NCBI GenBank assembly: GCA_965262505.1
Contig: CBDHFM010000030.1
Coordinates: forward strand, 1,240,001 to 1,304,000
Direction of reading: 5' to 3'
From: JACPPO01 sp965262505
GTDB lineage: Bacteria > Acidobacteriota > Vicinamibacteria > Vicinamibacterales > UBA2999
DNA length: 64,000 nucleotides
A program made the translations under genes and the position numbers. The notes under the pieces were generated by a model. That model had not been told where the DNA came from, ran no database searches, and saw only the letters and a program-made list of their open reading frames with translations. This document shows positions 1 through 8,196 of the stretch, one piece after another. Numbering within the stretch: position 1 is the stretch's first letter; the number at the start of each line of letters is the position of its first letter.

Positions 1-1
1 G

Positions 2-544
2 CACGCCGACGCGGCGTTCTATCCCTATATCCCTTCGGTGGCGGACCAGGAGAAGACCGGCGCCGAGGGGTTCCTCGCCTCCTGGCCGTTCGCCACCCAG
101 TGCGAACCCGAGCTGTCGTTGCTGCGGGTTCCGATCATGACCTACGCGCTCGATGCAGCCTTTGCGAACCTGACGCGCTGGGTTCGTGACGGCGTGCCGG
201 CGCCGCGCGCCGAGCGTGTCGCCGTCGAGAATAGCGGCACACCCGAGGCCCGGGTCGGGCTCGACCAGGTGGGCAATGCGGTCGGGGGCGTGCGAAGTCC
301 CTTCGTGGACGTCCCGGTGGCCACCTACCGCACGAACTCGGGCGGTCCGGGGCTGTGCAGAAATCTCGCGCACGAAGAGGCGTTCGATTGGGCGCGCCTG
401 GAAGAGATGTATGGCTCGGCCCGGGACTACGCCACGCAGGTGTCCGAGTCGGTCGACCGCCTGGTTCAGGAACGATGGCTCACCGAGTCGGACGGCCGCA
501 AGATCAAGGCGGAGGTCGTGGTGCCGTCGACGACGTCGCGCTAG
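2..544 (+). CDS. Alpha/beta hydrolase-domain protein, C-terminal part
   Basis: Open from the left edge with no start in the window, so the N-terminus lies outside. About 180 residues remain. The segment with GxxRVGLDQVGNAVGGVRSP followed by VDVPVATYRTNSGG resembles the end of the 'alpha/beta hydrolase domain' family (Abhydrolase_10), in which a conserved GN(A/x)xGGIRxPxxDVPxAT block closes the fold. The catalytic nucleophile should be upstream of the window, so activity cannot be judged. It ends with a TAG stop and converges on the DUF6152 gene. The family assignment rests on motif memory; substrate unknown. Confidence 0.6.
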   Translation, partial: HADAAFYPYIPSVADQEKTGAEGFLASWPFATQCEPELSLLRVPIMTYALDAAFANLTRWVRDGVPAPRAERVAVENSGTPEARVGLDQVGNAVGGVRSPFVDVPVATYRTNSGGPGLCRNLAHEEAFDWARLEEMYGSARDYATQVSESVDRLVQERWLTESDGRKIKAEVVVPSTTSR

Positions 545-550
545 TGTGAT

Positions 551-955
551 CTAGGGTGACGCGGCTCCTGGCTGCACGACGCCTGAAAACAGCCGGCGTC
601 CATCGGGCAACGAGATATTCCTCGCGTTAGCGGTCGGGGTGCCGCTGCGCGCCCGAAAGCCTTCGACCGTCACCAGCGTGCCGGGTGCGACGTCGCTCTG
701 GCGCCATCCGCGCCTGTAGAGCGAGTTCGCACCGCCAAACTCCAGCGCCCAGTTCACCACCTGGCCATCCTCGCCCTGCACGTCGATGTAGATCCATGCG
801 TGAGGATTCGACCAGCGCACCGACGTGACCGCGCCGGTCAGCGTGACTGGCTTGGTGTCGTCGAACTCGGCCGAGAACGCATGGTGCGCCGCGGCCGGCG
901 CTACGGCTATCCAGACGATGGCCGTGACGATCACACCGAGTACCTTCAACCTCAT
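551..955 (-). CDS. DUF6152 family secreted protein
   Basis: A 134-residue protein with a cleavable signal peptide (hydrophobic core about residues 7-24, AHHAFSAEFD after the cut). The HHAFSAEFD start, the VTSVRWSNPHAWIYIDV block and the EFGGANSLYRRGW block are typical of the small DUF6152 family common in Acidobacteriota and some Proteobacteria; function unknown, periplasmic. I chose the ATG at 955 over the GTG at 970 because GGGAGG lies 7 bases upstream of the ATG. It lies 4 bases downstream of the secreted protein ending at 960 and probably shares its transcript. Confidence 0.8.
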   Translation of the reverse strand: MRLKVLGVIVTAIVWIAVAPAAAHHAFSAEFDDTKPVTLTGAVTSVRWSNPHAWIYIDVQGEDGQVVNWALEFGGANSLYRRGWRQSDVAPGTLVTVEGFRARSGTPTANARNISLPDGRRLFSGVVQPGAASP

Positions 956-959
956 GCGC

Positions 960-1805
960 TCACCTCCCACCCTGTGCTTCGGCCGCTTCGGCCCGAGCCG
1001 CGTCCCTGATGTCCTTCAGATGTCGCAGATCCTGGTTGTCCTCAAGACACGCCACTTCGAGCAACTCGCCTGCCTGCCGGTGGAACGGCAGCGCAATCGT
1101 CCACGGGCGTGTGTACACGATCGGATCGGTCACCGTCGCCTCGTAATTGATCGTATCGGCATCGACCGGCGTGAACCGCTCGACGACCTGCTCGGCGTGG
1201 CTGACGATTTCTCCCACCTCGTTCAGCCAGGTCTTGCCGTTCAAGTTCGTCGTCTCGACGACGAGGGTGTCGCCCTCCCAGTGTCCAACCGAGTCACCCT
1301 GCCACAAGCGGACCGTGTCCGGCAGGTGCGTGCGGCGGTTGAGCGCGACCGTGCGCCACGCCATGCGCTCGTGCAGGAAGACCACCGTGTCCGACGTCTG
1401 GAGAATGTGGAAGGGCGCCGGCACGTAGAACGAGCGCGGCACGCCCGCCACGAAGCAATGCGCCGTCGGATCGTCGTATCCCCGCTCCGGCAGCAGGCGG
1501 CTCTCTTGCTCCGCCCTCGCCCACGGCTGGATCGGAAGCTCTCCGTCCGGCGGGTCGATGATGACACCTCGTCCCGGCGGTGTCAGCTCTACCCGGGCGT
1601 GCGGCGCAAGACCGTAATTGGCGCCCCCGCCGTCAGACTGGAAAAACCCGTTGAGGTCGGGCGTGCCGTCGGGCATCCGCCGTATCTCCCCCGGTGGCGG
1701 CGAGTCGGTCGTCGGCGCCTGAGCGGCAGTCGTGATCGAGACGATCGGCACGACCAGCACCGCGGCGAGGGCCGTACGGATCGCAACAGTGACTCGGGTC
1801 GTCAT
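960..1805 (-). CDS. Secreted hypothetical protein, WEGDTLVVE family (paralogue 1)
   Basis: 281 residues starting MTTRVTVAIRTALAAVLVVP, a clear signal peptide. The mature part has MPDGTPDLNGFF near the N-terminus, CFVAGVPRSFY, a HILQTSD segment and the hallmark WQGDSVGHWEGDTLVVET, then TRPWTI near the end. This set recurs in a large uncharacterised secreted family of Acidobacteriota and Gammaproteobacteria. No catalytic motif is evident. The start ATG overlaps the stop of the upstream paralogue as ATGA, implying translational coupling; AGGAAG precedes it. The DUF6152 gene follows, a combination I associate with this family. Function unknown. Confidence 0.75.
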   Translation of the reverse strand: MTTRVTVAIRTALAAVLVVPIVSITTAAQAPTTDSPPPGEIRRMPDGTPDLNGFFQSDGGGANYGLAPHARVELTPPGRGVIIDPPDGELPIQPWARAEQESRLLPERGYDDPTAHCFVAGVPRSFYVPAPFHILQTSDTVVFLHERMAWRTVALNRRTHLPDTVRLWQGDSVGHWEGDTLVVETTNLNGKTWLNEVGEIVSHAEQVVERFTPVDADTINYEATVTDPIVYTRPWTIALPFHRQAGELLEVACLEDNQDLRHLKDIRDAARAEAAEAQGGR

Positions 1806-2623
1806 CTTCCTGGCTCCGGGTACCACGTTCGCGGCTCTCTCTCGAAGTCGCCGCTGGCTTCTTCCGCTTCCGCCTGGCACTGGTATTCGAGTAACCGGTC
1901 CATGTCCTTGTGCCTGTAGAGCGACATGCCGATCGTCCACGGCCGGGTGAAGACGTTCGGATCCTCGATCGTGACCTCGTACCGAAGCGCATCCGCATCG
2001 AGCAGCGTGTACCGCTCCACCAGCGTCAGCGCTTCACTGTGAAAGTTGCCGGACATGTCGAACCAGGTGCGGTCGTTGTGGTTGGTGACCTCGACGACCA
2101 GCGTGTCGCCTTCCCAGCGGCCACGCGAGTCCCCCATCCAGAAATCCAGATCCTCTGGCGGCCGGCTCCCGTTCGTGTAGATCATCCTGAAGACCTGCTG
2201 CCACTCAAACGTCATCGCGATAAGATCTTCGGTCTGGAAAATCTGAAACGGCCACTCCATGTACATGACTCGAGGCACACCGGGCAAGAAACAGTTCGCG
2301 AGCGGGTCGGCCGTCGCCCTGTTTGAAAAATTTTCCAGCTTCCTCGCCGCCGCCCAGGGCTGGTAAGGGATCTCCCCCCCTTCGACCACGCCGCGCCCGG
2401 CCGGCATCCGGTGGCGAGCGACATGATCCTGCAGGTCGTACGACGCGCGATTGCGTACCTGCCAGATCCCCTGCAGATCCGGCCGTCCATCAGCCGTGCG
2501 CGGAAGCGCTCCGGGAGTCGGCGCCGCCTGCGCGAACACGAGAGCGGGGACCGCCAGCAGCACCAGCAGACCTGAAGAGGCCCGGCGCGCAAGGCTGCCG
2601 CGCCGCACCAGCCGCCGCGTCAT
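1802..2623 (-). CDS. Secreted hypothetical protein, WEGDTLVVE family (paralogue 2)
   Basis: 273 residues from the ATG at 2623, with AAGGAG about 9 bases upstream and a signal peptide (residues 1-28, VLFAQ-like cut). It shares the layout of its downstream neighbour: TADGRPDLQGIWQ, PYQPWA, CFLPGVPRVMY, FQIFQTED, FWMGDSRGRWEGDTLVVEV and FTRPWTI. First gene of a tight three-gene minus-strand unit (two paralogues plus DUF6152). Longer upstream starts in frame exist to 2899 but lack a ribosome site and would bury the signal peptide. Function unknown. Confidence 0.75.
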   Translation of the reverse strand: MTRRLVRRGSLARRASSGLLVLLAVPALVFAQAAPTPGALPRTADGRPDLQGIWQVRNRASYDLQDHVARHRMPAGRGVVEGGEIPYQPWAAARKLENFSNRATADPLANCFLPGVPRVMYMEWPFQIFQTEDLIAMTFEWQQVFRMIYTNGSRPPEDLDFWMGDSRGRWEGDTLVVEVTNHNDRTWFDMSGNFHSEALTLVERYTLLDADALRYEVTIEDPNVFTRPWTIGMSLYRHKDMDRLLEYQCQAEAEEASGDFEREPRTWYPEPGR

Positions 2624-2747
2624 CCGTCCGCTCCTTCGCGCCAAGACATTGCCCGGGATCATATCAGCCAGCGTCCTCGCTGCGCCACGGTGCCGCGGCA
2701 GGCGCCCTGCTATGATGTTTCGCCTCACCACCGGGAGATAACCCTCG

Positions 2748-3497
2748 ATGACACGTCGGCCTTTTGCGCTCCCGGCACTGATGTGTGCCGCCGTCACATG
2801 CTCCGCTCCAGCCATGGCACAGGCACCTCCTCCAGAGCCGACGATCTGGACGGTGACTGCCGGCGCCGGCCTTGCGCTCACCAGCGGCAACACGGACACG
2901 TCGACGGTGAATGCCTCGTACGAGGTCGTCTACACTCCGCAGACGCGCCACACCGTCAGGTCCGACGGGCTCATGATTCGAGGTGAGACGGAAGGTGAGC
3001 TCTCGGCTGACCGGCTGGGTCTCGACGTGCGCCACGAGTACGGGTTGACCGAGCGAGTGTACGTATTCGGCCAGAACCAATTTCTGCGCGACAGCTTCAA
3101 GAGCATCGATTACCTCGTCGCGCCTCCTGCCGGGGGCCTGGGCTTCAGCGTCATCGAGACACCGGAGACGAAGATGGCGACCGACGTCGGACTCGGTGGT
3201 GTGTGGGAGAAGAATGCCGGGGTGAACGTCGCGGCGTCCGGGTCCCTGACGCTCGGAGAGACGCTGACGCACGCGCTGACGGCGACGACCTCCTTGACAC
3301 AATCGTTCTCAGGCCTCTGGAAGACCACCGATTTCGGGGACTCGCTCCACGTGTTCAGCGTCGGCGTCTCGGCGACGATGTCGACGCGAACCCAGCTCAA
3401 GGTCGAACTCCTCGATACCTACAAGAACGAGCCGCCGCTCGTCACCGTGCAAAAGAACGACGTCACGGTGCTGGTGGCGGTCGTCTACACGATGTAG
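2748..3497 (+). CDS. DUF481 outer-membrane protein (YdiY-like)
   Basis: 249 residues with a signal peptide ending near MAQAPPP. The segment LALTSGNTDTSTVNASYEV is the signature of the DUF481 / salt-induced outer-membrane protein family (E. coli YdiY), and the rest alternates as expected for an outer-membrane beta-barrel, ending in an aromatic-poor VVYTM strand. Probably a monomeric barrel of unknown substrate. Starts ATG at 2748 in the gap divergent to the WEGDTLVVE operon; converges on the lytic transglycosylase. Confidence 0.75.
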   Translation: MTRRPFALPALMCAAVTCSAPAMAQAPPPEPTIWTVTAGAGLALTSGNTDTSTVNASYEVVYTPQTRHTVRSDGLMIRGETEGELSADRLGLDVRHEYGLTERVYVFGQNQFLRDSFKSIDYLVAPPAGGLGFSVIETPETKMATDVGLGGVWEKNAGVNVAASGSLTLGETLTHALTATTSLTQSFSGLWKTTDFGDSLHVFSVGVSATMSTRTQLKVELLDTYKNEPPLVTVQKNDVTVLVAVVYTM

Positions 3498-3512
3498 GCA
3501 CGCCGCCGTACT

Positions 3513-3533
3513 CCCACGAGCGTCAGGCGTGGG
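3513..3533. terminator. Possible bidirectional terminator hairpin
   Basis: CCCACG (3513-3518) pairs with CGTGGG (3528-3533) across a 9-base loop in the 44-base gap between two convergent genes. There is no strong T-run on either side, so it is a weak candidate. Confidence 0.3.
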
Positions 3534-3541
3534 TAATGGTG

Positions 3542-4790
3542 CTAGTTCGTCGGAACTTGTAGTCGCTGGCCGATACGGATCAGCGTCCGGCGGCCGAGCG
3601 AGTTGGCGGCCTGGATCGCGCGAACGGTCGTCCCGTAGCGGCGGGCGATGGACGTGAGGTTCTCGCCACGGCTGACGCGATGAGTCTGGACGGCGGGCTT
3701 CGGCGGCGGAGCCGGCCGGACGCGGAGCACCATCCCCTCGCGCACCTGATCGTCCCACAGCGCGTTGTCACGAATAAGCCACCAGGGATCGACTTCCAGC
3801 GTCGCGGCAATCCGAGCCAGATCCTCGCGCGCACCCACGCGGTGCTCCGTGAACGCGGCGGTCTCGTCGAGCGGAATCGTCAACACGGTGCCGGGCAGCA
3901 AGGACTGCAGCCGCCAGAGCCCGTTGGCGCTGCGCAAGTCGTCGAGGTCCGCGCCCAGCGTGAAGGCCACGTTGAAATAGTTGTCGCCAAGGCGGGCTTT
4001 GTACTGCAGGCCTTCACTTTCACCCGGCATGAGCAGGTCGGGCCGAGGATCGGACGGAAACGCGATCAGTTGACCTGGCCTCAGGGTCCGAGCCGCGAGG
4101 AACGGGTTGTGCTGCCTCAATTGGACGAGCGGCACGCCCAGACGTTGCGACAGCGCCCACCAATCGTCTCCGGCCCGTACCGTCTCGAGACGCAGCGCCC
4201 TCGCGTGGGAGCGGACCGATACTTCGTGCGTCCGGAGCACCGATCGATAGTGTCCGACACCGAGCACGTACTGCAACGACTCGAGCGGCATCGCGCCGCC
4301 GCGCGCAACGCGGCTCGGGCCGCCGTTGTAGGCCGCGAGCGCATAATCCTCACGATCGAAGCGCGTGATCTGCTGTGAGAGATACTTGATGCCGGCCTCG
4401 ATGTTGGTCTCCACCCGCAGTGAGCGGAACGTGGGCCCCATGACCTGGAAGTACCCCTGGGCGCCCGCCGACGAGGAGAGGTTGGCGTTCCCGCCCGATT
4501 CGTACATACAGACGGCGCGCGCGAGCGCGGGATCGACCCCGTACTTGTCGGCATACTCGAGGATCTCGTCCTCGATCTCCATCACCTTGCGATAGACACC
4601 GAGAAAAGCGGGAGAGAACTCCCGAGAACGCGGCTTGCGCGCCGGGAGCCGCTGCGTCGGGGGCCGCCGCGTCCGGGGCTTCCGCGCCGGCTGCACCCGT
4701 GGTGGCGGGACGACTCGACAGCAGGGCAACCGCGAGCGACGACACCAATAGAAGGGTCAGGGCGAGTACGACTGTGCGGCGTGCGGGCAT
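3542..4790 (-). CDS. Lytic transglycosylase with LysM repeats (MltD-like), frameshifted near the N-terminus
   Basis: Cleaves peptidoglycan glycan strands with 1,6-anhydro product formation. Catalytic SLT domain: YGVDPALARAVCMYESGGN (catalytic Glu in ESGG), SSAGAQGYFQVM, and YALAAYNGGPSRV. It is followed by four LysM-type repeats, the last (HRVSRGENLTSIARRYGTT) the best preserved. The signal peptide MPARRTVVLALTLLLVSS starts at 4790, in a different frame from the catalytic part. The two frames meet between about 4605 and 4660, so one indel (real or assembly error) separates them. Without it the protein would be about 415 residues, normal for the family. If the indel is real the gene is dead or starts internally without export. 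Confidence 0.75.
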
Positions 4791-4971
4791 CGGTTAACCC
4801 GCCATTCCATCTGCAGGCTGTCGGAGAGCGCTGGGCTCGCTCACGCTGTCGCGCATGTCAGTGTAACCCTGGAGATCCGATCCTTCAAGCGCGCGTATCG
4901 CGCCATGCTAAGTGTTACCGGGCGTCCTATCGTCGCGCCACAACTCGGGTTACCCATCAGGGAGGATGGCG

Positions 4972-6306
4972 ATGGGGAGAATCCGAGTGGGACCACAAGC
5001 AATTCGCGAGTATCTGGGACGGATGCGGGAACGCTACGCGCACGCGGCGCGGCCGACGAAGGGCCAGCTGTTGGATGAGGTGTGTGAGGTGACGGGCTAT
5101 CACCGCAAGGCGGTGATTCGGTCGCTGCGTCGGCCGGAGCGACCGCGGCGACGACGCCGCGGGGGCCCGCCGGTCCGCTATGGACCGGTGGTCGTGGGCA
5201 CGTTGCGGCGAATCTGGGAGGCCGCCGGATACCCGTGGTCTCTGCGGCTGCAGGCCTTGCTGCCCACGTGGCTGCCGTGGGCATGTCGGCGGTGGCGGAT
5301 CCCCCGCGAGGTTGTCGAGAAGCTCCGGTCGATGAGCCCGCGGCAGATGGATCGGTGCCTGCGGGCCTTCAAGAGCGAGCTGCGGACGCGGCAGTACGGC
5401 CGGACGAAGCCTGGGACGTTCCTCAAGCATCAGATTCCGCTGAAGACGGACCGCTGGGACGTGCAGGAGCCGGGCTTTACCGAGATCGATCTCGTGGCGC
5501 ATTCGGGCGATCGCGCTGCCGGCGACTTCATTTATTCACTGAATGTGACCGATATCCTCACGACCTGGGTGGAAACGCGGGCGGTGATGGGCAAGAGTCA
5601 GCACCACGTCCAGGAAGGCTTGGAGTACTTGCGCCAAGCCATGCCCTTTCGGTTGCGCGGGATCGATTCGGACAACGGCTCCGAGTTCATCAATCACCAT
5701 CTCCGCCGCTATTGCACGCACCATGACATCCAATTCACTCGCGGGCGCCCGTACAAGAAGGACGATAACGCGCACATCGAGCAGAAGAATTGGACGCACG
5801 TGCGGAAGCTGCTGGGCTACGTGCGGTATGACTCGGCGCCGGCGCTCACCGCGATCAATGGGCTCTACGAGGAGCTGCGCCTGCTGCAGAACCTGTTTCT
5901 CCCCTCGGTGACGCTGGTCGAGAAGCGCCGCGTCGGCGCCCGCCTCCGTCGCCGCTATGACGCGCCGCGGACGCCGCTCGAGCGCGTGGAGGCGTGTGCC
6001 GAAGCCGCCCCGGCGCAGGTCCGGGCGCTGAGACAGCTCCGCGCGCGTCTCGATCCGTTCATCCTGGCGCAGCGGATCGACCAAGGGCTGGCCGGCGTCT
6101 ACCGCCTCGCCAACCAGCGGGTCAGTCCTGCGGCGCCGGCGAAAAATCCGCGCGGGGACGCTGCCCGACCTGTGGACGCGAAAAACGCGCCCACCAGGGC
6201 GTTGGAAACCCGCACAAAACGCGGCTTCCCACAGCGCCCACACGCCTTGTTCTCAACACAGATTCCGGTAACCCAAGTTACGGCGCGACGATGCACCGCT
6301 CGGTAA
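4972..6306 (+). CDS. Transposase, rve/DDE integrase type
   Basis: 444 residues. An N-terminal helix-turn-helix region (LLDEVCEVTGYHRKAVIRSL) precedes the retroviral-integrase catalytic core. Acid residues are visible as EIDLVAHSG (first D), DSDNGSEFIN (second D) and NAHIEQKNW (E). The ATG at 4972 has GGAGG six bases upstream; the ATG at 4966 is too close to it. The C-terminal reading frame runs through the right inverted repeat. Family placement within ISfinder is uncertain (annotated variously as integrase-catalytic-domain protein). Confidence 0.85.
   Translation: MGRIRVGPQAIREYLGRMRERYAHAARPTKGQLLDEVCEVTGYHRKAVIRSLRRPERPRRRRRGGPPVRYGPVVVGTLRRIWEAAGYPWSLRLQALLPTWLPWACRRWRIPREVVEKLRSMSPRQMDRCLRAFKSELRTRQYGRTKPGTFLKHQIPLKTDRWDVQEPGFTEIDLVAHSGDRAAGDFIYSLNVTDILTTWVETRAVMGKSQHHVQEGLEYLRQAMPFRLRGIDSDNGSEFINHHLRRYCTHHDIQFTRGRPYKKDDNAHIEQKNWTHVRKLLGYVRYDSAPALTAINGLYEELRLLQNLFLPSVTLVEKRRVGARLRRRYDAPRTPLERVEACAEAAPAQVRALRQLRARLDPFILAQRIDQGLAGVYRLANQRVSPAAPAKNPRGDAARPVDAKNAPTRALETRTKRGFPQRPHALFSTQIPVTQVTARRCTAR
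6204..6230. repeat. Hairpin module in IS 3' region (copy 1)
   Basis: GGAAACCCGC, loop ACAAAAC, GCGGCTTCCC, inside a longer stretch (about 6178-6240) that also matches 44586-44660 in a different IS family. Confidence 0.5.
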
Positions 6307-6309
6307 CAC

Positions 6310-6411
6310 CTAGTACCTCGTCGCAGTGAATTTGACCGGTTCACTTTCAGGCCTCCCCCTCTTGACCGTGGGCCCAGGCAATCGATCAAAACCACTGCGC
6401 CGGGGTACTAG
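6310..6411. repeat. 102-bp MITE-like element, copy 1
   Basis: Starts CTAGTACCTCGTCGCAGTG and ends with the inverted counterpart (CTAGTACCCCGGCGCAGTG read on the other strand): 19-bp termini, 2 mismatches. An identical 102-bp sequence lies at 34945-35046 with different right flanks. No coding capacity; non-autonomous element mobilised by an absent transposase. Confidence 0.75.
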
Positions 6412-6479
6412 TCGAGGGGCCGACGCTTGCGGGGTGTTAACTTCCGGAAGCCCTCATACCGCCTATCGGCAGGATTGAA

Positions 6480-7912
6480 GGGGATGTCCCGTGCGCTGTT
6501 GAAACTCGGCGGCGGCTCGGTTGAGATTCTACGCGACGTTCGCCACTGAGCCCCCGATGCCGAGACGTTGATCACGCGCCCGCAGGGCCGTCACCAGGCG
6601 GGGCATGTCAGCGCATCCCTTGACGCGCCTGAAACCCTTGACGGCTTCGAGGACACCGGCCGCCACCCACCGCAGCATCATCTGTCCGCCACGCCACCGT
6701 TTCACGTTCCGCGTCACGTGGCGGGTGCGGCTCAGCAGACTCTCGGCGGCATTCGTGGTCGCGAGCGATCGCTGGAGTCGCGCCGAGAGGTGCAGCGTGA
6801 GGACCGTCAGGGTCTCGTCGAGTCCTTCGCGCACGCTGCCGGCGGCGCTGGGATAGACCTCGTCCAGGCGCGTGGCGAGAGTGGTGAGCAGCCGCGTCGC
6901 CGTCTTCACGTCGGTCGCCAGATAGGCGCGTCGCACGATCGCCTGCACCCACGGTCGCTGCCGCTCCGGTAGGTGGTCCAGGATGTTGCGGAGCTTGTGG
7001 ACCTGGCACCGCTGGATGAGCGCGGCCGCGCCGAAGACCGCCCGCGTGGCTTTGTGCAGGGCCGGCGCGCCATCGAGGATCACGAGCAGGCTGCGGTCGG
7101 TGCGCAGGCCCCGGCTCTGCAGATTCGCCAGCAAGCTCTGACACACGGCGGTGTTCTCGGTGGCGTCCTCCCACAGGCCGAGCGCGTGTTTCTGCCCGTC
7201 TGCGGCGATCCCAAGGGCCACCACGAGGCAGTGCTCGCCGATATGCACGCCGTCGATGAGCAGCGCCACGAGGTCGAGACCGTCCAGCGGCGCGGATTGC
7301 CACGCCCGGAGCTGGGCCGTGGTCTTCGCCACGAATCGCCGGCTGACGCTGCTCTTGCTCGTGCCGCGACTTACGACCCCCGCCGGCACCGACTCAAGAC
7401 TTCGCGCATAGTGACGGGTCGCCACGCCCACCAGCATCTGCTCAACGACGCGGCGATTCAGGGGATCGGCCTGGGCCACCGCCTGGAAGGTCGGCAGCGG
7501 GACTTCGCGGCCCTCGGCCCGCACGCGGGGCCGCTGCATGGCGACCTTCCGGCCCCCGAGGACGACCTCGCTGGGCACGGTGCCCGCCCGCGAGGCGTGG
7601 CGGTCAGCATGATGAGCGTACCGCGGGCCGCACAACGCCGTGCGGTCCTCCTCGAGCAGCGCATCGAGTACCTGGAGACCTGACTGCACCATCAACGCGA
7701 AGAGCGCGGCCTTCGTGTCCTCCAGGACGTCCACGAGCGGGAGGGATCGGACGGTGGGAGATTCAACAACGCGAGACGGGCCGGCTGTGCGAGACTTCTT
7801 CATGGCGGCTCCTTTGCTGTGAGGCGTGTTGCCTCGGTTTGGTCACCACTCGTCTATCACGAGCAGTGACGGAGCCGCCGCTTCAATTTTCAACAGTCAG
7901 TGGGACATCCCC
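6480..7912. mobile_element. IS256-family element, copy 1 (1433 bp)
   Basis: Ends GGGGATGTCCC...GGGACATCCCC, flanked by the 8-bp direct repeat GGATTGAA (6472-6479 and 7913-7920). Same length as copy 2 at 51477-52909, in opposite orientation. It inserted 16 bp upstream of the VOC gene start, between its ribosome site and any promoter. Confidence 0.93.
6529..7803 (-). CDS. IS256-family transposase
   Basis: 424 residues. Mutator-type DDE core: LIDGVHIGEHC, VILDGAPALHKA, the C-x-H zinc-like RCQVHKLRNI, and TTNAAESLLSRTRHV carrying the Glu. Full length for the family. Differs from copy 2 by one clear residue (Leu27 here, Pro there). Start ATG at 7803 preceded by AAAGGAG. Intact and probably active. 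Confidence 0.93.
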   Translation of the reverse strand: MKKSRTAGPSRVVESPTVRSLPLVDVLEDTKAALFALMVQSGLQVLDALLEEDRTALCGPRYAHHADRHASRAGTVPSEVVLGGRKVAMQRPRVRAEGREVPLPTFQAVAQADPLNRRVVEQMLVGVATRHYARSLESVPAGVVSRGTSKSSVSRRFVAKTTAQLRAWQSAPLDGLDLVALLIDGVHIGEHCLVVALGIAADGQKHALGLWEDATENTAVCQSLLANLQSRGLRTDRSLLVILDGAPALHKATRAVFGAAALIQRCQVHKLRNILDHLPERQRPWVQAIVRRAYLATDVKTATRLLTTLATRLDEVYPSAAGSVREGLDETLTVLTLHLSARLQRSLATTNAAESLLSRTRHVTRNVKRWRGGQMMLRWVAAGVLEAVKGFRRVKGCADMPRLVTALRARDQRLGIGGSVANVA

Positions 7913-8196
7913 GGATTGAAGAAAGGGAGGCACCCCATGAAGCGACTGTGTTTAATTGTCAGTCTTGTGGCTGCTGTTATTTTGCCGGTTCGCGTATCTT
8001 GGGCACAACAACTGGCCCCGGCGAACGAAATGGGCGTAAGGATGTGTCACCTGCATTTGAGCGCTGCGGATCCAGAGGCCAGTCGAGAGTGCTGGCTCAT
8101 GGTGGGTGGCACTCTCACGACGCACGGCCCTGCGGCGCCGATAGTTAAGTTTCCGGGGGTTCTCATTGCCGTCTCCAATCGCGCGCCGACCGGAAC

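Larger units (their letters stand above)
4913..6308. mobile_element. Complete DDE-integrase insertion sequence with 42-bp inverted repeats
   Basis: Terminal inverted repeats at 4913-4954 and 6267-6308, both starting TGTTACCG and ending inward with GGGTTACC, about 8 mismatches over 42 bp. One transposase gene fills the interior. No clear direct repeat is visible outside. The right end lies 1 bp from a MITE at 6310. A hairpin module near its right end (6204-6230) is shared with an unrelated IS3 element at 44618-44646. Confidence 0.85.

Noticed and set aside
800..1919. Long plus-strand open frames opposite the WEGDTLVVE genes
   Set aside because: Arg/Pro-rich antisense shadows of genes with signal peptides and family motifs on the minus strand.
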